NCBI GenBank assembly: GCA_965215475.1
Contig: OZ244061.1
Coordinates: 2,604,001-2,668,000 of the forward strand
Direction: 5' to 3'
DNA length: 64,000 nt
From: Bin80 sp965215475
Lineage (GTDB): Bacteria; Bacteroidota; Rhodothermia; Rhodothermales; Bin80
In this document: positions 55,817-64,000 of the stretch, piece by piece
Numbering within the stretch: position 1 is the stretch's first letter
Layout: each line of letters starts with the position of its first letter
Program-made: the position numbers and the translations under genes
The notes under the pieces: model-generated
Told to the model about the DNA's origin: nothing
Seen by the model: the letters and a program-made list of their open reading frames with translations, nothing else
Databases searched by the model: none

Positions 55817-56477
55817 TAGTGTGTCACAATCAAATCGCCGTTGAACCCAATCAGTTCTGGCGAATAAGCCTATTGTAAGGACCGAACTCGCTCTCAAATC
55901 CTTTCACGCTTTTTTCATTTAATCAACCGTATCATATCCACGGATATTATATCTCCACATAAAATTCGTCAATGTAAAGCTGTAATTGCTTCGGGGGCAT
56001 TCGGTATACGTTCAACAATATGTTTATTCCGATGAACTGGGACACAGTTAGTCAGAATAAGCAGGTTTTTTCATGGAAGTCAACTAGCAGCGCATTGCCC
56101 AAGAAAGCCAGTGCTTCCAACCCTTGAGCACCCAGATACGACTCCAATCATTCCATAATTTTTGAGAGAATTCTTGTCTTGAATCTATTGAGGCTCTTGC
56201 AAAACCCTCTTCCAATCTTTAAAATATGCCCTCAACGTCAGATTGGATGAAAGTGCAGTCTTTGAACCCATTCATCTCGGACTGCTTGGAATGAAGTGGG
56301 AATGTTCATTTTAGGTGCCTTCTTGAAGTTTATGACCAAATTCTGGTAAGAGTTCCGTCTTGACGACAGTAAAGGCGCTCAAACAGATCTTGACAGATAG
56401 GAGGAATTAATGTACGTCGCAATCAAATCTTGAGGACGCCAGTCACAGAAATGCCATATTCATGCACCATATCATTC
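55817..56477. other. Gene-poor stretch with IS ends
   Basis: 661 bp between the HNH gene and the end of the UvrD gene. It contains a solo IS end at 56192-56209 and an ISAzo13-right-end-like sequence near 56290-56330 (GTGGGAATGTTCATTTTAGG). No gene recognised. Confidence 0.45.
56192..56209 (+). repeat. Solo IS-end-like motif, copy 3
   Basis: GGCTCTTGCAAAACCCTC, related to 25748-25765 and 26585-26602, same orientation. Confidence 0.4.
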
Positions 56478-58598
56478 TCAAATTTGAGTACTGCTTTTCT
56501 GATTAACGACATCCTTGACCAATCTGCTTTGCTCTCCAAAGCTGGAAATGAACAGTGATTTACGTGCCCGGGTGCAGGCGACATAAAGAAGAGACCGAGC
56601 TTTTCGGTAGATGTCTCGTTTCTCGATCTCATCTTCAGCATTTCTTAGTTTGCTCAAAGGTGGGAGTTGATTTTTGTTTACCCCGGCTACGATGATGTGA
56701 TCATATTCCAATCCCTTTACCCGGTGCATTGTGGCAAGGCGAACGCCGGGGATGGATGGATTATCATTGTTCTTCTTGAGTTGATGAACCTTAATTCCTG
56801 ATGCCATAAGCGCACCTTCATAGCGGTTTACTGCATTTAGAGATGGAGCGACTAGGCATATGTAGTGGAGGTGATCATTACAGTTCAGGCTTTTGATGTA
56901 GTCAATAATTCCATCTAGTTCCTCTGATTTAATCCTGTAATGATTCACAGCAGGTGTTTTTTCTCCTTGGATCAGAGATGTATATCCTTTGGTGGTATCC
57001 CGATTACCATTCAGATCGTCGTAGGGAACTCCTTGAAGAAATCCCATGGCCCACTTCCGCACGAGCTCGGGTGTACGATAATTGATCCTTAATCTTCGAC
57101 TACGCCCACGAATATTGATGTCACAGTGCGATAGAACCACCTTCCGACCGTAAATCCGTTGGTGGGCATCACCAGTCAACAATAAATCGTTAGGACCCTC
57201 AGGAACGATTGCTCGGATCATTCGCAGAGCTGCTTTACTCATGTCCTGGACTTCATCCACGACCACACTTCTATAATCCGGAGGTGCGGTGCGGAGTTTT
57301 TCGGCAAGTTGATATTTCACGTCAGAGGGTTCCCCAATATTATGACGTTTCAGTTCATCCCGATACGCATCATACACATTCCATAGCTGTCGACGAGCCG
57401 TTCGGGTTAACGATTTTCCACGCCCTCTACGTGAAATTCGAAGATATTGATCCTGTGATTTGAGCCCCTCAGCAGCGACGACCGCATCAAATTCGTCTCG
57501 GATGAAATGTTCGGAAAACGGGAGATCATCTTGTTTGTCAATGGCCATCTTCCATGCTTCTTTATCCAATTCTTGTTTGGATTTGAAATAGGTCATTCGT
57601 TTCGGAAGTCCGAATTTTCCAACCTGTTTTATGACCCAGGAATCCACATTGTCAACGTCAATGCGCTCGAAAACCTTCGGGGTACAGAGCCGCTTCAGAT
57701 TAGCAGAAATATCTGCGGCCAAGTTTTTATTGTAGACCAGAAATAAAATCCGATCATCTTCTCCGTTGAACACCTCCCTTGCGAGATAATGTGCGCGGTG
57801 CATGGCGACTACGGTTTTTCCAGTTCCGGCACCACCCAGGACCCGGATGGGCCCGTTCGCATTCATTTTAACGATCCGCTCCTGGGATGGGTGAAGATAG
57901 ATGCGCCACTCCGACAGGGGGGCATCCATCATTTTCCGGAGATCTTCGTCCGTGATGGAGACAAATTGGCGTTTATTTTCAGGATGATCCAGCTCATTTT
58001 CCGCATCATATTCATCGGCGAGCCTGGTGATTTCTCGTTCAAGTTTCTCGTAGGGGGTACCGGAAGCGAGATCACTAAGTGTCACCCAAACATCATCTGG
58101 CAGAATATGGTCATGCAGATCAAGGTCATTCATGGTACGGAAGTTTCGTACCAGATCCAATTGCTGTTGAGGGACCCCGAGGCGTAGTAGCTGACGGTCA
58201 CGATAGTTATAAAAGAGACCTTCTTCTTTCAGGTCTTTGACCGGGGCAGTACCTGTGGATTCGGAGATCAGGATGGTTTGATATACTCCCGTATGTTCGT
58301 TCTTTTCGAAGCGGTGTTTCTCTGCCCATGCGTATGCAGCGTCATGTACATCTACATGGAGACAGGTGATGGTATTATTTATTTTTTCTTGATAAGCAAT
58401 GATGCGGTACTTCTGATCCAATCGAAGAGATCGCATCTTATCGCTGCCGCTCTTCTGGATTTTCTCGAAATTGAAGCCGCTAGCACGAGGATTGATCGGA
58501 TATTGTTGCAGGAACCGGATGACTTTGGATTGTTGTGCATTTGGAAGCCGGCCCACGGCTGCCCAGAATGGATTGGTTTGTACCAGATTAATCTGCAT
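56478..58598 (-). CDS. UvrD/Rep-type (SF1) helicase with RelE/ParE-like N-terminal domain
   Basis: 706 residues from the ATG at 58596-58598, which shares its A with the stop codon of the upstream helicase (TGATG), so the two are translationally coupled. Residues 1-~105 look like a RelE/ParE toxin fold (PFWAAVGRLPNAQQSKVIRF, DKMRSLRLDQKYRIIAYQ). Then come SF1 helicase motifs: Walker A LGGAGTGKTVVAMHRAH near 250, VVVDEVQDMS near 447, RINYRTPELV, TMHRVKGLEYDHI near 625 and YVACTRARKSL near 678. It probably unwinds or translocates on DNA, and the toxin-like domain may sense or cleave RNA, although its catalytic state is not judged. Likely partner of the adjacent DUF1998 helicase in a defence system. 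Confidence 0.85.
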   Translation of the reverse strand: MQINLVQTNPFWAAVGRLPNAQQSKVIRFLQQYPINPRASGFNFEKIQKSGSDKMRSLRLDQKYRIIAYQEKINNTITCLHVDVHDAAYAWAEKHRFEKNEHTGVYQTILISESTGTAPVKDLKEEGLFYNYRDRQLLRLGVPQQQLDLVRNFRTMNDLDLHDHILPDDVWVTLSDLASGTPYEKLEREITRLADEYDAENELDHPENKRQFVSITDEDLRKMMDAPLSEWRIYLHPSQERIVKMNANGPIRVLGGAGTGKTVVAMHRAHYLAREVFNGEDDRILFLVYNKNLAADISANLKRLCTPKVFERIDVDNVDSWVIKQVGKFGLPKRMTYFKSKQELDKEAWKMAIDKQDDLPFSEHFIRDEFDAVVAAEGLKSQDQYLRISRRGRGKSLTRTARRQLWNVYDAYRDELKRHNIGEPSDVKYQLAEKLRTAPPDYRSVVVDEVQDMSKAALRMIRAIVPEGPNDLLLTGDAHQRIYGRKVVLSHCDINIRGRSRRLRINYRTPELVRKWAMGFLQGVPYDDLNGNRDTTKGYTSLIQGEKTPAVNHYRIKSEELDGIIDYIKSLNCNDHLHYICLVAPSLNAVNRYEGALMASGIKVHQLKKNNDNPSIPGVRLATMHRVKGLEYDHIIVAGVNKNQLPPLSKLRNAEDEIEKRDIYRKARSLLYVACTRARKSLFISSFGEQSRLVKDVVNQKSSTQI

Positions 58599-61500
58599 CA
58601 ATTCAGGAGTTCAAGGATCTTGGAGGCATCGTCTTCGCCGAGTATATCCAAGTGCAAGCAGGTCCAGCCCTCTTTTTTGCAGGCGTCACGATCTTCCCAG
58701 CATTCATCGTAAAGGAGGGCGACTTTTTGGTTGGGCCATGCGATTTCTGCGGTCGTCAGGACTTCGTTCTGGGAGGTTGTGATTTCAAAACCCAACTCCG
58801 GTGCAGGTGCGTCTAGATCGGACAGTTTTCCAAGCAGCGGGGGGGAAGACGTTTCACTTGACTCTTCCAGTACGCGGATCCATTCGCTGGATCGTACAGC
58901 CAGAGGTGGGTCGATATCCAAGCTTTCGTAGTGCTCGCGATCATCGAGCCCGGATGCGCAGAAGAAGCCCGTTTGCGGGTGCAGAAACTGGAACAGGTTC
59001 ATGGCACGAAGAAATTCATTCCAGACTGGCTTGAATGATGGTTCGGATTGTGCATAGTCATCAAGGTAGACAAAAATCCGAAGCATGGATGGATCTGTTG
59101 TCCCGTTACTCAGAAGATTCACCGCGACGCAGCCCTTATGCATGCCATCCTTCTCGATCCAGAAGGCTCCGGTTTTTGAGTCTGGTCTTGAAAAATACTC
59201 TTTGGCAAACCAGTCTGGAGAGGATTCACTTAGGTTTTCCGTTGACGGAGTTTCCATCACGTTGATCACACCATGGCAGTAGGCCAATGCCCGCCATTTG
59301 TTTGGGTCGGGATCCGTCAGGTAGGCTTTCAAAAGGTCAAAACTTCCAGCGGATCGGGCTTCGGATTGCACACTAAAGCCATCTAACTGGGATTCAAAAT
59401 AGCTTATAAATTGATCAAAGTTTTTATGAAATTTGCGGCGAGAATCAAGTGGAAAGAAATCATTGTCTCTTCTGAGTTGTTCGTGATGCAAGTCGTTCCA
59501 AGTGAGGGACCACACATAGTAGTGCTCGGATCTGAGGATGGCCATGCGTTTTAGCGTGTCGTCAGCTAATCGGTCCCTATGGTACGTAAAACCATCCATG
59601 AATACAGCGACAGGGCGTCCAATCGTTGTTTTCTCCGGCGTGAGTAAGAAATCAGGCCTTGAAGGTATGCTCACTCCATGTTTTCGATCCAAGAGCACCT
59701 GACATTCAATGGTCCAGGTCTGGTTTCCGACGGTGATCGTGTAGAATTTACCCTTGCTCCGATTGTGGGTGATCAGGCTTGTTTTTTTCCATGTTGCAAG
59801 GTTTTGGATAAAATCTTCTTCTAGTTTGCTCTCAACAAGCGGAAGGATATCAATATCTTCCAAGCTTTTGATTTTTTCCAATACACTCCCCTGATTCACA
59901 ATCTTTTCCAGAACCAGGATTGCTGTATCCCGGCTAATATTGCGCCGCTCAAACGAGTTTCGATATGCAAACAGACATCGGTAACATCCATCTTTAGACG
60001 GATCTTCATGACATACACATTTTTGCAACGTCATTAATGCCTGAGTCAGGACTTTCCTGGTGAGCGTTTGATCCTTGAGTAAATCTTGGAGGTGTCCAGT
60101 ACCTCCGGGTACGGTGTCATAGAGATAAATAAAGGTTCTTCGAATTTCTTCACTTGGCACCGGGGCATTTTGAAGAATGGTCCGGAGGTGATCGACTTTT
60201 CCACCAAAAAATAGCTTGAGTCCCATGAGCAGTGCCGCACAAAATGACTCGGCATAGACCCCGTCCAAATGCTCTTCGGCAACGGGCAAAAGGAGTCGAA
60301 TGGCTTCAGATTCAAATTCGTGATACAGGGACACACGAATCCGAGTCTCCGCATCTTTCCCTCGATCTTTACAGTAAAACTCGTGCTCAGAATACTGCTT
60401 TTCAGATTCAGGTAATTTGACTTTCCCACAATGAACACAGACATCAAAGCCCCCTCCAGTTTTTTCCTGTCCAGCAATGTGGATCGCTGCCGCATCAGGG
60501 GATGAGTGGCCATGGTTGATAAATGTGAAATGGCATTTTTGGATGAATTCAAACCCAAACGATACATCACTCTGTTTGGACTGATAGGATGCTTTGATGT
60601 CCTCATGATCGAAATTCACATGGGTTTGTTGAATGAAAGATTTATGCTGCCGTTCATCACGAGTATCATCGATACGGCTTCTACGCTCAAATGTCGTGGA
60701 TCTAGCTTCGGACAGGCGGAGTAGATTCCGAACTTGCCCTTGATCTCCCCATGTATCGCAATTACATTTTGGGCAAAGGTTTGCGGGTTGTTCGGAGTCC
60801 AGTTCATACCAGGAGCAGTCGGGGCAGAAGCGCCATTTTTGCACATCATCTTGATTGAACCGGAGCCCGTCAATCTGCACTTTTCTTCCATTGGCATAGA
60901 AATGATTCCCAGGTGCAAATTCGTGAATCGCTTGATCACCAGAGCGTTCAAACGAATCCAACAAGGGGCCTTTTTCTTGTTGCTCTTTGCTTCGCAAGAT
61001 CGTTGATTTCAGCGTGGTGCTGCTTTGAGGAAAAGCATAGTTCGGAAGAATCCCAACGTTGGAAAGAAAACCAAAAACATCTGTCTCGTCTCCAATCTGA
61101 AAGTGTATAGATTTGAGGCTTCTTCGGTAGCCATCCAGTTCATTGCGTTCTTTTTCGTAGTTCCCGTCTCGTGGTGCTTTGTCAAGACGGTCAATACGCC
61201 GATCCAATCGTTGTATGCGATTCGTGAGTTCTTTTCGGGCCTCATATCTCTCCTGGAGCGCATCTACGACGATCTTCCGGAGCTGGGGATGTCCAGTATT
61301 TTCAGGTTGGAAGAAGTGCGTGGCAGCGGTAAGTATTTCCGAGTTGTTCACGTCATGGAACAATTCATGAAAGCCCTTCGCCAACATGTCAGCATTGGCT
61401 TCCACATATTCCAGCCAATTCCAAGGAAAATATTCTTTTGAGTCATTCTTCAATGCCCCGAGCGCACGTCGTAATCTGTCGGGGACGTTAGCATGATTCG

Positions 61501-64000
61501 CATGGACGATCCACATGTCCATGCTATAGGCAGCCATTTGGCGTCGAAGAATCCCGAGTGCCCTTAAAAATACACCGGGTGGTTGCACTTCTCCTTTGAT
61601 CATTTGATCCGGTTCAGCAAAGAAATACAGATCATGCGCTTTATTGGCCGCCATGGCGAAACCGAATGAATTTCCGTTTTTCCGCCCCGATCGTCCGATC
61701 CGCTGAACATAGTTGGCCGGGGTTGGAGGAACGCTACAGAGCAGCACTGTAGAAAGATCTCCGATATCAATCCCCAGTTCGAGTGTCGGAGTACAAGAGA
61801 CAATATTCGGATCCCATGGACGCTGCTCTTCTCGCATAAAGTTCTTTTCCACGTTCTCCCGCTGCTCAGCTGTCAGTAATCCCGTATGTTCTTCCGGAAC
61901 GAATCTACAGACATCTCCAGATCTATAAAGTGCTCGGTAGTAGTCCACGTTTCGATCCGGCTGGACTCGAAATTCTCCACTACACCGATGACTCAAACAG
62001 GGCATGCCCTGCCAGATCTGATCGCTCTCTTGGGGAACACTGACTTCATAAGAGCATGTTGTACAGGCATAGGGACGCACATGTGTGGTAATCTTGAGCG
62101 CATCTGGCTGAATTCCCCAGACGGAATGTTTTGTAGTGGGATTACATTTCAGGAGATTGGAGGGTGCGCCTCTGATGATGTCCCTCAGGGCATCATCAAA
62201 TCCTGTGGGGACCATCTCGTGATCCATCAAACAGAGATGAGCCCAGTTCTGAACCCATGAGTTGGCTTTGGTTCCAGTCAGGGGGAGAAAGTTTCTGGCA
62301 GCCCCAGAGGACAAGAATTGAGGGCGGGAGGTCTTAGGTTTGTAGCGGGGCAACCAAGAGATATGCCCTTCGGTAATCGTATAACTGTTTTTTCCAAGGC
62401 TTTCGATATACTTGGTAAGCTGCGGATGCATGACTCCACCGCTGGTTCGTAGACGGTAAATGAGACCGACCATAAACTGTTTTAACCTTTGCTCGGATAA
62501 ATTTTCTAGTCCAGCGTATTTTGCATGGAGTTCTGGCAAAACCCTGCTCACCCATGCATCCAATAAATCAGGGTCAATGAATACCGCGGCGGACAGCGTT
62601 TTTTCGAGGGTGCGTCCTCGCCGGGCATGCAATCCAAGATTCTTAAAAACTTCCCATTTGAGGCGCTTTGCAACCATGGAAGGTAGATCCGAGCCTTCTG
62701 GAAGGCTACCGGATTTGACCAATTCTGTATAGTCATTTAGCCAAATCATATTTGGAGCAATGAACGTGCCCACAAAATTTGAATCTCCAAGTTGGCTTCG
62801 CTGAGTGCGTACGAGTCCATCGGCGATAGATTGGATGCTTTGATCTTCATCTGTAGTGTTCAGATACTGCAAGAGCGCCGTTCGAATACTGAATGCATAG
62901 GTCCGCGCCTCAAAGTAGCCAGCCCGGTGGGCAGCATCTTGTACAGAATCGGAGAAGGCCAAGACCTTCTTGTCCGAATTGTAGCGGGATGAAAACACTT
63001 TTCCGAGTGATGCGGACAAGAGACGTGCTGACTGAGCCCCGAAAATACCAGGTTGGTTGGACTCTTCACAATAAGGACATTCGGGGCTCTTGTTCGGCCC
63101 CAGTTTGAGCGTCGGGACATGGACAGTTATGAGTTCCCCATTCCCGGAGCATTCATCACATTCGCGAGCTTGGGAGTTTTGGAGGTGGAGGCAGTGAGTA
63201 CAGAGTTTTCGTATCTCTGTTGATTCTGGAAGGGGGGCTGGGTAAATAACCGCTGGCTTGTAACCGGAATTGTTACCGAAGAAGGTTCGATAGATGTTGT
63301 CAAGGTTTGAGACGAACGGTTCGGTGTCGGTTTGCTGGACCGTAGCCCATCCGGCGGATCCACATTTGATACAGGAGGCGAGCGGGAGATACTGAGTTTG
63401 GCTCTCCGCAAGATCTGCATCCCATGCCATTTTGGGGTTCTCTTCGACGGAGACCACCATCCGTTTCAGTTCTCGCATCCACAACTGGACTCGTACATCT
63501 AACAGAGGTTTCGGCTTTTGTTCTCCGTCATTCTTTGGATCGCGTGCGTAGCTGATCAGGGCTAGAAGACTTTCCAGAAGTTGATGAGCATGTTCGTTAT
63601 GTTCAATTTTATCCTCCAGTGAACGAGCAAACTCATCTGCGATCGCCAGCATTGATGGATAAGTTTGCTGGCGGATCATAATATGGATCAGGTTCTTGAA
63701 GGCAACATGCTCATGGAGCTTACGGCCGAGATTCCTTCGCCAGGCGTAGGTTGTAATTTCCTCCCTTGTAACAGCCGAGCCAAACCACGCGGTATACTGA
63801 GCTCCAATGTAGTCCTCAATGGATTCAAATTGATCCGAAGGCGGAATTGCATCGGGAACATGAAAGCGTTTACTGAGCGAGTCCATGAGGAATTCCCCGG
63901 GCTTCCGCCGAGCTTCAGTAATGATGGCATCTTCCTCAAACTCTGTATCAAAAATTTGCTCCGCATACCTACGTAGCTCGGGCCCTTCTCCGCCTCCAAG
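58598..64000 (-). CDS. Very large DUF1998 helicase with C-terminal nuclease-like domain, partial
   Basis: The frame stays open past the right edge (residues LGGGEGPELRRYAEQIF at 64000), so ~1800 residues are visible and the N-terminal ATP-binding motif is outside. Counting from the internal Met at 63886: zinc clusters CIKCGSAGW (~170), CTHC...CDEC (~235) and CPYC (~275); helicase motif VLAFSDSVQDAAHRAGYFEA (~310); ELGIDIGDLS..YVQRIGRSGRKNG (~700); another zinc knuckle CPDC..CPKC (~1020-1040); the DUF1998 region (CVHCGKVKLP ~1147, YDTVPGGTGHLQDLL, GCYRCLFAYRN ~1299); and a Vsr-like nuclease segment VFMDGFTYHRDRLADD (~1430). The domain set recalls DruE or DISARM-type DUF1998 helicases of antiphage systems, but the exact system is unknown. 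Confidence 0.85.
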   Translation of the reverse strand, partial: LGGGEGPELRRYAEQIFDTEFEEDAIITEARRKPGEFLMDSLSKRFHVPDAIPPSDQFESIEDYIGAQYTAWFGSAVTREEITTYAWRRNLGRKLHEHVAFKNLIHIMIRQQTYPSMLAIADEFARSLEDKIEHNEHAHQLLESLLALISYARDPKNDGEQKPKPLLDVRVQLWMRELKRMVVSVEENPKMAWDADLAESQTQYLPLASCIKCGSAGWATVQQTDTEPFVSNLDNIYRTFFGNNSGYKPAVIYPAPLPESTEIRKLCTHCLHLQNSQARECDECSGNGELITVHVPTLKLGPNKSPECPYCEESNQPGIFGAQSARLLSASLGKVFSSRYNSDKKVLAFSDSVQDAAHRAGYFEARTYAFSIRTALLQYLNTTDEDQSIQSIADGLVRTQRSQLGDSNFVGTFIAPNMIWLNDYTELVKSGSLPEGSDLPSMVAKRLKWEVFKNLGLHARRGRTLEKTLSAAVFIDPDLLDAWVSRVLPELHAKYAGLENLSEQRLKQFMVGLIYRLRTSGGVMHPQLTKYIESLGKNSYTITEGHISWLPRYKPKTSRPQFLSSGAARNFLPLTGTKANSWVQNWAHLCLMDHEMVPTGFDDALRDIIRGAPSNLLKCNPTTKHSVWGIQPDALKITTHVRPYACTTCSYEVSVPQESDQIWQGMPCLSHRCSGEFRVQPDRNVDYYRALYRSGDVCRFVPEEHTGLLTAEQRENVEKNFMREEQRPWDPNIVSCTPTLELGIDIGDLSTVLLCSVPPTPANYVQRIGRSGRKNGNSFGFAMAANKAHDLYFFAEPDQMIKGEVQPPGVFLRALGILRRQMAAYSMDMWIVHANHANVPDRLRRALGALKNDSKEYFPWNWLEYVEANADMLAKGFHELFHDVNNSEILTAATHFFQPENTGHPQLRKIVVDALQERYEARKELTNRIQRLDRRIDRLDKAPRDGNYEKERNELDGYRRSLKSIHFQIGDETDVFGFLSNVGILPNYAFPQSSTTLKSTILRSKEQQEKGPLLDSFERSGDQAIHEFAPGNHFYANGRKVQIDGLRFNQDDVQKWRFCPDCSWYELDSEQPANLCPKCNCDTWGDQGQVRNLLRLSEARSTTFERRSRIDDTRDERQHKSFIQQTHVNFDHEDIKASYQSKQSDVSFGFEFIQKCHFTFINHGHSSPDAAAIHIAGQEKTGGGFDVCVHCGKVKLPESEKQYSEHEFYCKDRGKDAETRIRVSLYHEFESEAIRLLLPVAEEHLDGVYAESFCAALLMGLKLFFGGKVDHLRTILQNAPVPSEEIRRTFIYLYDTVPGGTGHLQDLLKDQTLTRKVLTQALMTLQKCVCHEDPSKDGCYRCLFAYRNSFERRNISRDTAILVLEKIVNQGSVLEKIKSLEDIDILPLVESKLEEDFIQNLATWKKTSLITHNRSKGKFYTITVGNQTWTIECQVLLDRKHGVSIPSRPDFLLTPEKTTIGRPVAVFMDGFTYHRDRLADDTLKRMAILRSEHYYVWSLTWNDLHHEQLRRDNDFFPLDSRRKFHKNFDQFISYFESQLDGFSVQSEARSAGSFDLLKAYLTDPDPNKWRALAYCHGVINVMETPSTENLSESSPDWFAKEYFSRPDSKTGAFWIEKDGMHKGCVAVNLLSNGTTDPSMLRIFVYLDDYAQSEPSFKPVWNEFLRAMNLFQFLHPQTGFFCASGLDDREHYESLDIDPPLAVRSSEWIRVLEESSETSSPPLLGKLSDLDAPAPELGFEITTSQNEVLTTAEIAWPNQKVALLYDECWEDRDACKKEGWTCLHLDILGEDDASKILELLN

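Overview
The window looks like a piece of a Bacteroidota/Rhodothermota-type (FCB-group) chromosome. The evidence is two giant surface proteins ending in a type IX secretion (T9SS type A) sorting domain with the NYPNPF signature, an outer-membrane biogenesis block (TamA/BamA-like barrel, TamB, MlaE-MlaF-MlaD), lipoproteins, and a tRNA-guanine transglycosylase without the classical zinc cysteines. Base composition looks near 50% GC. The species is not identifiable from the sequence alone.

Layout. (1) 1-3.2 kb: the tail of an unknown plus-strand gene converges on a PLD-nuclease/SF2-helicase/DUF3427 protein. (2) 3.6-25.2 kb is a dense housekeeping region: coaD and rsmD on the minus strand. Then, on the plus strand, come an NDUFA9-type SDR, an outer-membrane barrel, an EcsC-family protein, a sulfatase lipoprotein, clpX, TamA-like, TamB, mlaE, mlaF, mlaD, a small membrane protein, tgt, ispH and two lipoproteins. 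Many of these overlap or are separated by only a few bases, so they are probably operons for cell-envelope work. (3) 25.2-56.4 kb is an accessory island full of dead mobile elements. It holds two transposons with recognisable ends (an IS4-like DDE element and ISAzo13), two degraded DUF4338-Tn5-like transposases, an ISL3 remnant, two group II intron 5' fragments and solo IS ends. Between them lie two huge fibronectin type III (FN3) surface genes pointing away from each other, an M20 dipeptidase, a tRNA-Leu(CAA), a sialidase-fold lipoprotein, several very small coiled-coil/membrane proteins and an HNH protein. (4) 56.5-64.0 kb: a UvrD-type helicase with a RelE/ParE-like N-terminus is translationally coupled to a very large DUF1998 helicase that runs off the right edge. 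This is a probable genome-defence operon.

Most interesting signal. Both FN3/T9SS genes are split at the same kind of place. A short ORF with a signal peptide runs into a run of exactly ten C residues, and the rest of the protein lies in the other frame. In both genes one extra C (C11), or loss of two (C8), would join signal peptide and body with the same local sequence Asn-Pro-Pro-Pro-Pro. A third tract, C16, lies about 90 bp upstream of the second gene. This is the arrangement expected of slipped-strand (phase-variable) surface proteins, or of slippage-dependent expression. Both copies appear OFF in this sequence unless the tract length is an assembly error. The near-identical ~300-bp FN3 repeats add a second possible route to variation.
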